Shown: positions 31,125 to 40,527, counted from the first letter of the stretch. The stretch: 64,000 nucleotides of DNA from Tritrichomonas musculus (GCA_039105265.1 JAPFFF010000020.1:1009001-1073000), one strand, 5' to 3'. Notes: generated by a model not told the origin, from the sequence alone. Numbers and translations: made by a program.

Positions 31125-31991
31125 TTATTCGAAATAGTACTTATTAGCAGAAATATTCATTACGAACTTCTCATGTGGTTCTTTATGTTGTAAGTATTCA
31201 GCTACTGTCTGCTTCGTATTTAATGAGTTATTTGTTTGTTGCAACAAGCTAGTAAAATCTTCCTCACTATATCCTGTATAACATATGATATCTGTTGCTA
31301 ACCTTTTAGCATTCATATGAACAAATCGAATAGTTTGGATAGCCATGATACATGTTAAATTATAGTGTCTTGTCTTGGTTAACAACTTGATAAATTCACT
31401 ATTACCATTCTTTAATAAATCACTACCTGCACAATCATCTAGTATCAATAATGTGTTATATGGATATGATGATGTTTCATACTTGACTAACTTATTGGCT
31501 ATATATATTATTTTATCATTGAGCTCATTTAAATGATGCTTCTCAATGAGCCTCCTCATTTCGTCATTGGTCTCTTTCATTCGAGATAATACATATTTGA
31601 CAATAGCATAATACTTTATCTTTCTTCGAAGATGTCTTTTAAGATAACTCATTAATTCTCTTTCCTTTACATAATCGATTCTTGATTGTATCTGTTTATT
31701 AAGTGTTTCAGCTGTTTTATCCATTTTACCAGAGCTTGAGCAAAATATTATCTTTTGGTAGTATGGATGTTTAAACAACCTCTCTGTTATCATAATATGT
31801 CTCCATATCCAAAAACTTTTACCAGCACCTGGTTTACCAATTAAAAAGTATATACCATTTGTGCTAAAAGGATAATCAGGTGATAATGGTTTAATCAAAG
31901 CACCATCTATCTCTTTCATGTTCTTTCGTAAGGTCTCTTTAATCAATGTTTCTACTTTATTTATTAGTTCTGCACTTGGGGGTTCATCCAT
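31125..31991 (-). CDS. FtsK/HerA-type genome-packaging ATPase
   Basis: 288 residues. Walker A is GKPGAGKS (52-59), in the context IYFLIGKPGAGKSFWIW; Walker B is TLLILDDCAG (180-189). The region TKTRHYNLTCIMAIQTIRF fits the sensor/arginine part of A32-like packaging ATPases, which drive DNA into capsids. It is the standard Polinton ATPase in size, motifs and position beside the integrase gene (10-base gap). TAAATG start context. Confidence 0.9.
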   Translation of the reverse strand: MDEPPSAELINKVETLIKETLRKNMKEIDGALIKPLSPDYPFSTNGIYFLIGKPGAGKSFWIWRHIMITERLFKHPYYQKIIFCSSSGKMDKTAETLNKQIQSRIDYVKERELMSYLKRHLRRKIKYYAIVKYVLSRMKETNDEMRRLIEKHHLNELNDKIIYIANKLVKYETSSYPYNTLLILDDCAGSDLLKNGNSEFIKLLTKTRHYNLTCIMAIQTIRFVHMNAKRLATDIICYTGYSEEDFTSLLQQTNNSLNTKQTVAEYLQHKEPHEKFVMNISANKYYFE

Positions 31992-32001
31992 TTACAAATT
32001 T

Positions 32002-33156
32002 TTAAATGTATTTCATAATTTTATCTGGTATTGGTTTGCCCTCAACCTTTTGACCTGCTTTAATTTGTCGTTCATAATTTTTCTTTTGTTCCAACCAATA
32101 TTGTCTTTCTGCTGTACCAAGTACTAATGGATTACCTCTCCTTACATCTCTAATAGTTTGTCTAGCAAAGGCATCATCACCTTCGACTCCTTCCCATTTT
32201 AAATCATACTTACCAGTATCTTCATCAAAGTTATATATTTTTTCAATAATACCTTCTTTACCTTCATTTAGTCTTTCAGCTACTTTAATCCTTTTGTCTC
32301 TTGTCCTTAACAACCTATATCCAGGGAATGAACTTGTTGAACCATCTTTGGACTTGACCACAAACTGGTTACCTTTTTGCGAGTCAACTATATAAGACTC
32401 ATTGGACAAATTACTTCTTCTTTTACCAAATGGTTCTTTTTCGAGTACTAACCTGACCTTCTCACCTGGATTAAAATGGTATGGATTAATGCGTGCATTC
32501 TTTTGTATGTACTTTATTTCATCCTCTGGAGTAATATCATTAGGTGCTTTATTATCTAAAGACCTATGAGGAGAGTTGTTATATATGTTGACCAAATCAT
32601 GCATCTCCTTTGGTTGAATAAACCTATTTTCACCAATAGCATCTCTTATGGTTCTCATAAATCTATTAATAATGCCAAGTACATTATGGTTATTCTCAGT
32701 AGTTGTTCGGTATTTTATGTTCTTCTCTCTCATGAAGTCTAAGACTGTTGATGATAAATATGCTGCATCCTCATCACTTGTTATCGAATATACATGAGGT
32801 ACATCATTAACAAATTTATGAAGTGCTGATAATACTTCTCTTGATCCTTTACCATTCATAGGATATGCATATGCTTTTCTGGTGTTGATATTGATGAACA
32901 TTAGATAATTCAACCCACCTGCCTCTTTATTATTAATGAAGGTATCCATTTGATAACCATGAGGATGTTTGGATACAATAGGAATAAATTGTGCTTTAGG
33001 TACTCTCTTATCATGTACTACTCTTTCATCAAAGTATTTCTTTGCTTCTTCTTCATTTAGATTCTCTTGTTTTGCCATGCTAAGGTATTTGTCCAAGGTC
33101 TTCCATTTAGCTTTGTTGTATAATTTTTCATATGGGCTTGGTTCTTCTTTACTCAT
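32002..33156 (-). CDS. Polinton DDE integrase
   Basis: 384 residues. A helical N-terminal domain is followed by an RNase H-like core beginning HGYQMDTFINN and continuing YSITSDEDAAYLSS and NNHNVLGIINRFMRT, then HRSLDNKAPNDITPEDE as in rve-type integrases. The C-terminal part has an SH3/chromo-like strand region (GEKVRLVLEKEPFGKRR, SYIVDSQKGNQFVVKSKDG). It inserts the element and creates the 5-bp target duplication seen here. TAAATG start context; 7-base gap to the upstream gene. A broken relative lies at 12.9-13.25 kb. Confidence 0.88.
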   Translation of the reverse strand: MSKEEPSPYEKLYNKAKWKTLDKYLSMAKQENLNEEEAKKYFDERVVHDKRVPKAQFIPIVSKHPHGYQMDTFINNKEAGGLNYLMFININTRKAYAYPMNGKGSREVLSALHKFVNDVPHVYSITSDEDAAYLSSTVLDFMREKNIKYRTTTENNHNVLGIINRFMRTIRDAIGENRFIQPKEMHDLVNIYNNSPHRSLDNKAPNDITPEDEIKYIQKNARINPYHFNPGEKVRLVLEKEPFGKRRSNLSNESYIVDSQKGNQFVVKSKDGSTSSFPGYRLLRTRDKRIKVAERLNEGKEGIIEKIYNFDEDTGKYDLKWEGVEGDDAFARQTIRDVRRGNPLVLGTAERQYWLEQKKNYERQIKAGQKVEGKPIPDKIMKYI

Positions 33157-33163
33157 TTATTTT

Positions 33164-34165
33164 TTAAATAAACATCTTATCGTATTGAAGGAATTGCATT
33201 TCGATTACAAATGAATCATTTGGAGGTAGTTTGGTTGGACAATAATAATGAACATCACTATAGAAGTCTATCCAAAACCTTTGGTCCATTGAGTTTAACT
33301 TGAAGTACTTAATAGGACTATATTCAACATCGCTATTTCCTATATAATTATGTAATGCTTGTTCACCTATCGATGAATATATTTTGCATGATTGTCTATC
33401 CCATATATTATCGAATATTAATTCCTTACTCCATGTTTGATATTTTTCTGGTTTATTTTGAAATATGCCATTACCTATATTAAACACATCTGCAAAATCA
33501 TCATTCCAGGATTTAAGTTTGAAAAAGTTCATATATGGTGCGGTATACTCCCAATCTTGTTCATTCTTACTATCGATATAGTAGTATTTATTGTTCTCTG
33601 CTTTATTTCTTTCTGTATAAATGATTTCATGAAAACCATCTTTATCATAATATCCATCTGTTTGTATATCTCTATCCTGTATATTGTCATCATTTTGAAC
33701 AAATTTGTCTAATGAAGAAGTTTTAATGTATGACTTAAATGCTTGATTAACTGCATCAAAAAATCCACGTAAATCTCCATCGACTGACACCCAATCAATG
33801 ACTTTGAAGAATCCATATATATGATTCGTACCAGTTACATAGTTTATTTTTAATGTTCCATCATTCCATGTTCCACCACAAACTTTTTCATATGTTTTCT
33901 TATGTATCTTATATATTTCAATCTCTACTTCCATTTTGCGTCTTCTCTTAATGATATGTGCTGAACGAACACCAACAATAGATTCCCCTTTGTTTGCAGT
34001 TGACCATTCTGGTGGGAAATTAAACCAATACCTATTAAACTTAGCTTTATCATGTTGAGCATCCTCAAGGAAGTAGGCTGTTTCGATTGGAAGAGGTGTA
34101 TTACCATCATTAACTATATTATCTCGATTAGGATATAGAGTTTTAACACTTGGTGGTAATTCCAT
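33164..34165 (-). CDS. Minor capsid (penton-like) candidate, 333 residues
   Basis: It begins MELPPSVKTLYPNRDNIVND. Strand-like segments (RYWFNFPPEWSTANKGESIV, RKMEVEIEIYKIHKK, YFKLNSMDQRFWIDFYSDVHYY) and position between protease and integrase suggest the single jelly-roll minor capsid protein that Polintons carry; the assignment is inference. It also has RDIQTDGYYD, an LC8-docking-like motif. Relatives occur broken in the outer element (11.9-12.8 kb) and just outside it (37.5-37.6 kb), so this is a core gene of local Polintons. Confidence 0.6.
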   Translation of the reverse strand: MELPPSVKTLYPNRDNIVNDGNTPLPIETAYFLEDAQHDKAKFNRYWFNFPPEWSTANKGESIVGVRSAHIIKRRRKMEVEIEIYKIHKKTYEKVCGGTWNDGTLKINYVTGTNHIYGFFKVIDWVSVDGDLRGFFDAVNQAFKSYIKTSSLDKFVQNDDNIQDRDIQTDGYYDKDGFHEIIYTERNKAENNKYYYIDSKNEQDWEYTAPYMNFFKLKSWNDDFADVFNIGNGIFQNKPEKYQTWSKELIFDNIWDRQSCKIYSSIGEQALHNYIGNSDVEYSPIKYFKLNSMDQRFWIDFYSDVHYYCPTKLPPNDSFVIEMQFLQYDKMFI

Positions 34166-34186
34166 TTCGAGTCGAATAAAAAGTCT

Positions 34187-35731
34187 TTATTTATATGCAA
34201 CACCTGTTTCTAATTCATTGTTTTGAAGTTCTCGAAGTATCCTCTTTCTAATATCTGGTATATCGCGTTGTCTAAACTTACCATTTCCTTCATGCAAAAA
34301 GGTACGACAAGATTCCATTAGAAACACTCCACAATCCTTGTTATTCCTTTGACTAGGTACATCATAATATTTTGCTGTTAAATTACCTGTTGCTGAAAGA
34401 TTGATCCACTTATTAAGTGTCTTTACCTCTGGTTCCATTGACTTATTCTCAGAGTCATAGCATTCGATTCTTTTCTTTGAATATCGAACAATACATAAAA
34501 TCCAATGTTCTCCATCTGAGCAAATGGGGACAAATACTTTATCGAACTTTGAAAATGACTTTTTACCTGAGATAGGACTTTTCATCAGTTCATGTATTTT
34601 TTCTTTATCATTAGTCTCATATGCTATAGAAAGGAGGGTATAAAATGCAGTAGGTAAAACCAATATTTTCTTTTTATCAAACTCTGCCTCATCTTGACCA
34701 GGTTGTTTATTCAATCTCTTTCCTTTTTCATATAGAAGTTTCAAGTAGTCATCAATAACATCTTCTTCTATATTTTCATCATTGACTAAACTCCTCCAAT
34801 CATGAATCCTATTATGTCCTTGGTCTACTGTATACTCTCCTTCCTTCTGTGGTGTCATACGGGGTTGTCTTGGAGGAGGACTAGTACCTCGAGAGGTATG
34901 TGATGATGGAAACTGTGGAGGTGGTGATGAAAGAGGAGGAGGTGGTGGAGGTGAAGGTGAACGAGGTCGTTTTGATTTTGTCTTATGTTGTTTTGATTTT
35001 GTCTTAGGTCTATCATCCTCGTCTAAATTTGTACTACCTTGAAGTAAACGTTGAATTCTGTTTTGATTTTGATCCCTTGTTGGTGGCTCAACATTTGTGG
35101 GTCGGTTCCTACCGATTTTCCTAAGGTTAAGATGATAATCATTTTGATTTAAAGTTGGAACTGGTCTGGGTAATGGAGCCAATTCTGGTATATCATCTGT
35201 TTGAACACCTCTAGTTTTATATTCTTTCTTATCACTTTTCAATGTTCTTTCTTTCATCTGCTCTCTCAGTTCTCTAGCTGCTTGTTTTTCCTCCTCAGTC
35301 TTCATTCGAGATATCCTTATGTTGATAATATCATAATGTAATTTTATCTCTGTTAATATACCTTGATTTGATTCTTGGAGAGTATATTGATATGGCTTTA
35401 ATACTGTTATGTAATGCCCATGTTCATCTTTATCATCTTGATTTTTCTTAATAGCAAACACACAACCTGAAAATTTTGCTTTTGGTCTCTCTCTCTTGAG
35501 TCTATTAGCAAATTCAAGTACGTCTCTAAAAGCTATACTAGTATTTAAATATGTCTCATATAATTTTTGTAGATTTATTTGATTATTAGAGAACTTCCAT
35601 ATAGTTTGACCCAAACCTCTTGTTAATCTTGCAACATCTCTATCAACTAGTTTAGGTCGAAATTTAATAGTACCTTGTAATAGTTGTATTTTATTGTTAG
35701 GTTTTGTTTGTGTACCTATGTCACTTGTCAT
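34187..35731 (-). CDS. Ulp1-like (C48) cysteine protease with long N-terminal extension
   Basis: 514 residues. The C-terminal 200 hold the protease: CSDGEHWILCIVRY (catalytic His), IECYDSENKS (Asp) and PSQRNNKDCGVFLMES (Gln and Cys), the order of adenain/Ulp1 enzymes that mature capsid proteins. A Pro/Ser-rich linker (SPPPPPPLSSPPPQ) precedes it. Residues 1-170 are a separate region with an N-terminal DIGTQTKP and a later KTRGVQTDD (173-180), both LC8-docking-like. The N-terminal part weakly resembles the protein at 27393-27839. TAAATG start context. Confidence 0.88.
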   Translation of the reverse strand: MTSDIGTQTKPNNKIQLLQGTIKFRPKLVDRDVARLTRGLGQTIWKFSNNQINLQKLYETYLNTSIAFRDVLEFANRLKRERPKAKFSGCVFAIKKNQDDKDEHGHYITVLKPYQYTLQESNQGILTEIKLHYDIINIRISRMKTEEEKQAARELREQMKERTLKSDKKEYKTRGVQTDDIPELAPLPRPVPTLNQNDYHLNLRKIGRNRPTNVEPPTRDQNQNRIQRLLQGSTNLDEDDRPKTKSKQHKTKSKRPRSPSPPPPPPLSSPPPQFPSSHTSRGTSPPPRQPRMTPQKEGEYTVDQGHNRIHDWRSLVNDENIEEDVIDDYLKLLYEKGKRLNKQPGQDEAEFDKKKILVLPTAFYTLLSIAYETNDKEKIHELMKSPISGKKSFSKFDKVFVPICSDGEHWILCIVRYSKKRIECYDSENKSMEPEVKTLNKWINLSATGNLTAKYYDVPSQRNNKDCGVFLMESCRTFLHEGNGKFRQRDIPDIRKRILRELQNNELETGVAYK

Positions 35732-35802
35732 TTAAAAATCAAAAAAAAGAAATAAGAAGAAGATGTTGTTTATTTCATTTTTTTTTTTTTATTTCTGTAT
35801 AA

Positions 35803-36066
35803 ATGGCTAATTACATGACCATAAAAGAGCGTATATATATCCTCTATAAAATAGTGTCTTACCTCTATGAATATAGATGTGAGACTAATGAGGGAGTATG
35901 CAATATTTTAATTAATAAGATAAAAGAGTTAGCTGCTGAGTATTTCGAACCTGAATTTCTTGGTGTAATGATGAAAGATGGTGATTTGGAATTTATCGAC
36001 CAAATAGAACACTTTGCCTTTGAGTTCTTAGAGTACCAAATATCTAATCTGCCCTCGCATTTATAA
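35803..36066 (+). CDS. Small acidic Polinton protein, 87 residues
   Basis: MANYMTIKERIYILYKIVSY begins an apparently all-helical protein ending in FEFLEYQISNLPSHL. The T-rich leader contains a TCATTTTT initiator-like site. Its 3' end overlaps the HNH gene end by about 20 bases. Function unknown. Confidence 0.55.
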   Translation: MANYMTIKERIYILYKIVSYLYEYRCETNEGVCNILINKIKELAAEYFEPEFLGVMMKDGDLEFIDQIEHFAFEFLEYQISNLPSHL

Positions 36067-36379
36067 TTTTGGGCATATCCCTGTTATAGTTACTATCAGT
36101 TGGGGTTACCCATCTTAAGTTGCTTAGATGGTAGTCAGCCCTATTCCTATTGATATGGTCTACCTCTATTTTATGTTGTGGGTCATCATTAGGTATGAAC
36201 TGTCTTGCTATAAGTACATGTTTCAAGTAGTAGTCGCCATTTAGACATACTCGTATATACCCCTTAATATGTTTTGCATCTTTGCATATAAAATGATTAC
36301 TCTTACGTCTTATAGTAAAGGGGTACCTATTCAGTATCTCATAGTCGTTAGTAAAGCCTTTGAGTGGCACAAATGACAT
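36044..36379 (-). CDS. HNH endonuclease (homing-type) in the Polinton
   Basis: 111 residues. The motif VDHINRNRADYHLSNLRWVT is the HNH core typical of NUMOD4-linked and phage-type homing endonucleases; upstream residues (FTIRRKSNHFICKDAKHIKG then YIRVCLNGDYYLKHVLIARQF) match the beta-rich part preceding HNH in such proteins. It cuts DNA and may be a passenger selfish gene or a factor in element spread. Squeezed between oppositely directed small genes; TAAATG start context. Confidence 0.85.
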   Translation of the reverse strand: MSFVPLKGFTNDYEILNRYPFTIRRKSNHFICKDAKHIKGYIRVCLNGDYYLKHVLIARQFIPNDDPQHKIEVDHINRNRADYHLSNLRWVTPTDSNYNRDMPKIINARAD

Positions 36380-36399
36380 TTACTCACTTTTTAAATGAT

Positions 36400-36409
36400 T
36401 CATTTCATT
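36400..36409 (+). promoter_or_regulatory. Initiator-like motif TCATTTCATT
   Basis: It lies 11 bases upstream of the preferred ATG at 36421 and fits the trichomonad Inr pattern. Confidence 0.45.
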
Positions 36410-36420
36410 TTTATTTTGGT

Positions 36421-36720
36421 ATGAACAAGTGGGGGAAGATCATTGTTGATAGAATTGATAAAAAAGAACCACGTCAATATCCTCTTGATGACAAAGAAAG
36501 AAACACTACCAAGTTCCCAAAGAAAAAAAAGCGAGTGGGCTTGTATAAAAACTATAAGAAGCAGCAAGAAGAAGAAGAAGAAAAGTATATAGTGACAGAG
36601 TGTCATTTTATTCCCTATGAATATAAAGAGATAGGCATTCAAACTCAAGACCTTTGGGATGTAGGTGTTCAAACTAATGCTGAACTACCTCATATAGAAG
36701 AACTACTTAGTAAAATCTAA
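36421..36720 (+). CDS. Small Polinton protein with two QT motifs, 99 residues
   Basis: Start placed at MNKWGKIIVD (36421), just after an initiator-like motif; the frame is open further upstream. The Lys-rich N-terminal half (TTKFPKKKKRVGLYKNYKKQ) is followed by two close LC8-docking-like motifs, EIGIQTQD and DVGVQTNAE. It is the outermost gene before the right terminal repeat. Function unknown; a host-dynein adaptor is a speculative possibility. Confidence 0.55.
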   Translation: MNKWGKIIVDRIDKKEPRQYPLDDKERNTTKFPKKKKRVGLYKNYKKQQEEEEEKYIVTECHFIPYEYKEIGIQTQDLWDVGVQTNAELPHIEELLSKI

Positions 36721-36771
36721 CTTCTTTTATTTTATTTTAATTTTTGTTGTAGGGTACGAGATTCTCGGGGC

Positions 36772-37008
36772 AGGTACCTGTGCCGTTTCATAGATGGGCG
36801 GTTGTTGGGTGGGGTACCTGTGTCGTTTCATTGATGGGCGGTAGGGATGGAGTACATGTGCCGTTTCATAGATGGGCGGTAGGGGGTGGGTACCTAAGAC
36901 GTTTCATAGATGGGCGGTAGGGGTGGGGACCCTGTGCCGTTTCATAGATGGGGAGCAGTAGTGAGAACATTTTTATTTTTTTTTTTTGATCCATCTTTTT
37001 TTTTTCTT

Positions 37009-37044
<36 letters not shown>

Positions 37045-37102
37045 TAGTTCGTGTTGACGGTGTGGGTGTAACCCCACCGGAAACCGACTAGTATATACTA
37101 CT
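36772..37102 (-). repeat. Right terminal inverted repeat of the inner Polinton
   Basis: Mirror of 13261-13629, with five instead of six 38-bp units and a longer poly-T tract. The remainder is nearly identical. Confidence 0.9.
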
Positions 37103-37224
37103 AGTAAACATTTTTATTTTTGTCTCTTCTTTCAATTTCTTCATTTGTTGACTCAATGTCTTATCATCTCGTTTCAACAGAACACTCAATGGTTGAAAAT
37201 AAATTAATTCGATTCGCTCGTAAT

Positions 37225-37493
37225 CGGTTGGGTCAGTTAAGCGTTTCATTTATGACATCAATAAATTATATTTCATTCATTGTTATATCATTTATGATAG
37301 CAACACATGAAATCATCACCAACTGCTCTGACGTTGAGGTTATACATTAAATATACGCGCCACTAGACGTAAATCATGACATTGCCAATTGATTGTCATT
37401 TTGTCATTTTGTCATTTTCGTTATTAAAATAGACCAAAAGTGTAAGTTTCATGTGTGTAGTGTGGTGTGCAACACCCACTACCATATCCAACT
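37225..37493 (-). repeat. Right terminal inverted repeat of the outer Polinton
   Basis: Mirror of 11623-11890, including CGCGCCACTAGACGTAAATC and the ATGACAAA tandem. It is followed by the TCATC target duplication at 37494-37498. Confidence 0.8.
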
Positions 37494-37498
37494 TCATC

Positions 37499-37620
37499 TA
37501 TATCTTCATTTTCACTTATTATATTTGCTGCTGAGTAAATGGTTTCAATAAATATCTTCTTATTATAATCATAGCATTCATCCATTTGAACATCTCTGAT
37601 TTGTTTTTGATTTATCATAT
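37499..37620 (-). pseudogene. Fragment of a Polinton minor-capsid-type gene outside the outer element
   Basis: The minus strand encodes QIRDVQMDECYDYNKKIFIE then TIYSAAN, closely similar to the relic at about 12.3 kb in the outer element. It lies just beyond the outer element's right end, so the outer Polinton probably inserted into an older Polinton copy. Broken fossil. Confidence 0.6.
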
Positions 37621-39272
37621 AAATTTCTGATTAAAACTTTGAATTAATTCAATTTAAATCTCAAAAAATTGAATAAAACCTCAACTAATTTTGATTGATT
37701 TTTTTAGTTTTCTCAAGTTTTCTAGTTATACAGATACAAGATATCATTTATTATATATTTGTAATAAAGTGCCATCATTTATAAGAAACAAATTATTTTT
37801 AAAGTTTATAAACTTTATATTATTTGAAAAATATCAAGCTTTGTTTTAAGCTCTTCTTTTTGCCAAAAAAATTTATTTCGGTTTATACGTTTATTTTTAT
37901 ATCGGTATTTTATGAGCACATCGTCACCTCGAAGAAAAAAAGTCAGGCATAAAAAGTGACAACTAACAAGACAACTCTATTTTCACCTAATAAATGCATA
38001 TAAAATACTATTTAATTCATATACATAACGTATTTTCAATTAATACTTAGTATTAATATCATGTATGGTTTATTATATCTTTTGAATATTTAAAATTTAA
38101 ATATAAAAAGTTTTAATAAATATTTGAAAATTTCTTTTGAATTTCAAAGTTTGAAATAGTATTTCCACTTTTATCTTTAATAAGGTGGTATATCATAGCT
38201 ATGTTACTTTGTTTTCTTTGTCATTCATGAAGATAATGTTGAAAAATCAATTTGAAAAAATTTTCACAATATCAATCATCATTTCAAAATTTATATTTAT
38301 TGTTGATACTAAAAGATTAAATAAATTTTATACAGAGTGTTGCTGTTATTTTACTGTTATCTTTCCATTATTAATTTTTATTCCTTTTTATATATAAAAT
38401 AATTGAAAAAAAAAAAAAAAAGATTTGTATAAGCAATACATCCAAATGATTATTATATTTGTTTTTCAATTGTAAATACATTTTAAACAAATTTCATTTG
38501 GTATTACTTTGATATTTTTATCAAGACTCAGATTTCTCTGATTTAATTATATATTAAATATTTTTTATAATAATTTCAAAAAGATTAAATAAGCTATCTT
38601 CTATATTAGTACCAGAAATACTTTGAATTTTAACTACTAATTAAATTACATTTGTATTTTTTTTTAATGATTAACTATCATATATAAAATTTTCATATTA
38701 ACTTTTTTATTATCTTGATTTTGCTAGATATTATTGTATCAGAAACATTTACACTATAATTCAAATCAACATATCATATATCATCTCGTGATTTGATTAT
38801 TCTTGACTTTCTCAATTTCATCAAAAAGTGATCGAATTTTAGCTTTATACGGAAAAATTAAAATTGTTTGATTTCGGGCCATTCATATGCTTTAAAAATT
38901 TGCTTTTTTTTTTTGTTGAATCATATATTTATTAAAGAAATGTATCATCAAAACATTTAGGTGCAGATGCATTACCAAGTGAATAAATTAAATTGTAATT
39001 CAGATCGTATTACATAAAATGGTTCAGGGTATTTAACACTCTTAAATTTCACTATTTCTTGAATTGTTAAATGAATGAAGAATCATTCTGGTTTGCTATT
39101 AAAAATTATTATATAATCTATTGATATAAATTTTGTGGTTATTATTGTAATTTCTTTGAACAGTTTAAAGAAAATCATATTTATATTTGAATGTAGCTAT
39201 TTTGAATGATATTTAATTTTTCTGATAAAAATACCAAAATACGTTATTTTTATAGTTTCCATACCCATGTAA
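37621..39272. other. AT-rich noncoding stretch
   Basis: About 1.65 kb without supportable genes. The one short open frame near 38.2-38.4 kb is low-complexity and hydrophobic and looks fortuitous. Poly-A/T runs are common. Confidence 0.5.
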
Positions 39273-39601
39273 AAAACGGATATGACAAAAAAATTCTGAG
39301 AAATTAATTTTTTATTTATTTTCAAATTAAATTGTCGAAACTACTGGAGATATACTTTGAAACCATTTAAAAGCAACTGTTGGGTAAATTGGATTAGATC
39401 ACAGTTATTATTCTTGGCATTTGTTACGTCGAGGCGGTGCTCATCAGATATCAATATCGGGATTTTGCGATCCAAAGAGATGCCTATATAAGACACTTTG
39501 ATGTAGATTCCCGAATCACTAGCATTAGAAAAGCAAATATAATATGAAAATAAATAAAAAATTAATTTCTCAGAATTTTTTTGTCATATTCGTTTTTTTT
39601 A
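39273..39601. mobile_element. MITE with ~50-bp inverted repeats, TA-flanked
   Basis: The left arm (AAAAACGGATATGACAAAAA then ATTCTGAGAAATTAATTTTT) at 39274-39325 is mirrored at 39546-39600. Both ends abut TA. The interior of about 220 bp is noncoding and less AT-rich. This is a small non-autonomous element, probably mobilised by a Tc1/mariner-type transposase (inferred from TA). Confidence 0.75.
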
Positions 39602-40527
39602 TTTTATTTGAAAAAGTAGCTTCTATCATCTACTGCAAATGGAGTGGCGGCCTTCAAAAAGTGAACAATTGAAAAGATTTTAAAAATTATCAAAACAAAA
39701 CGTCCAAAGCTCCTTTAAGCGAATCCTAAAAAATAGAAATTTTGCGATTAGTGGATCAATTTGGAAATCAATAAGTTCTCATTTGGGAATCAAATTGGAA
39801 GAAGGAAAGAAACTGTTAAGAATTTAACAAATTTAATATTAAATATATACGCTGTCACCTAGAAAGGATAGACCAATAGCAATTACAGAATAATATAAAT
39901 GATGTTGAAAACAATTTCAATATATGAGAATTTCCTCAAAAATTCTAAGACGAAATTTTTTGAAATAAAATAAAATTGAATGTAATTGAGAGCAATATTG
40001 AATACAGGTCAATTATTTTGCTATTTTTTTCTAAATAACGATTAAATTAGGGTATTGAACTAAGTTTATGCAAAAATTGAATGGAAAATTCTCTTCACAA
40101 GTGGTAATGAGTATCGAGAAATATTTAATAAAATGAAACAATTCAAAGGCATCTTCTTGATTAGAAAGATTTTTTTAGCAAATTAAATAATAATTTGAAT
40201 AATTTAAAAATTCATGATGATATAAATAACATTGGATTATTTTTACGTTTTTTTTTTTTTTACTATTTTTGATCAAAAGTTTTCAATGTTTTTTTTCTCA
40301 ATTATTCTGAAACCTCATATAAAAAGTTCAAACAAAATTTTAATAAAAATAGATTTATCCTGTTATTAAAATGTGATTTTTATAAATAAGCAAACTTTTA
40401 AACCAAAATGGCTCTAATATCGTTTTTTAACATTTTTTGGGAAAATCTTTCATAAAATGGATAATAAATGAATGAATGGTTTACAAAATATTTTTTCAAA
40501 TATAAAAACTCTAATTATTTTTTCATA

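Larger units (their letters stand above)
13261..37102. mobile_element. Inner Polinton (Maverick), about 23.8 kb, nearly whole and young
   Basis: Terminal inverted repeats (13261-13629 and 36772-37102) both start AGTAGTATATACTAGTCGG and are flanked by the 5-bp direct repeat AGTAA (13256-13260 and 37103-37107). It carries the Polinton hallmark set: family B polymerase, DDE integrase, FtsK/HerA-type ATPase, Ulp1-like protease and a major capsid candidate, plus about ten other genes. The terminal repeats are almost identical apart from repeat-unit number and poly-A length, so insertion was recent. It looks nearly whole, with perhaps one or two breaks. It sits inside the outer Polinton. Confidence 0.93.
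11623..37493. mobile_element. Outer Polinton (Maverick), old and mostly deleted, split by the inner Polinton
   Basis: Inverted repeats of about 270 bp at 11623-11890 and about 37225-37493 begin AGTT(A/G)GATATGGTAGTGGG and are flanked by a 5-bp direct repeat, TCATC (11618-11622 and 37494-37498). Of its own DNA only about 1.6 kb on the left and 0.4 kb on the right remain. The left part carries remnants of a capsid-associated gene and an integrase gene, in the opposite orientation to those of the inner element. It is broken, with several breaks and a large internal loss, and clearly older than the inner element inserted into it. Confidence 0.8.

Noticed and set aside
38185-38397. 70-codon hydrophobic frame
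   Set aside because: AT-rich low-complexity sequence with no conserved pattern or initiator motif.
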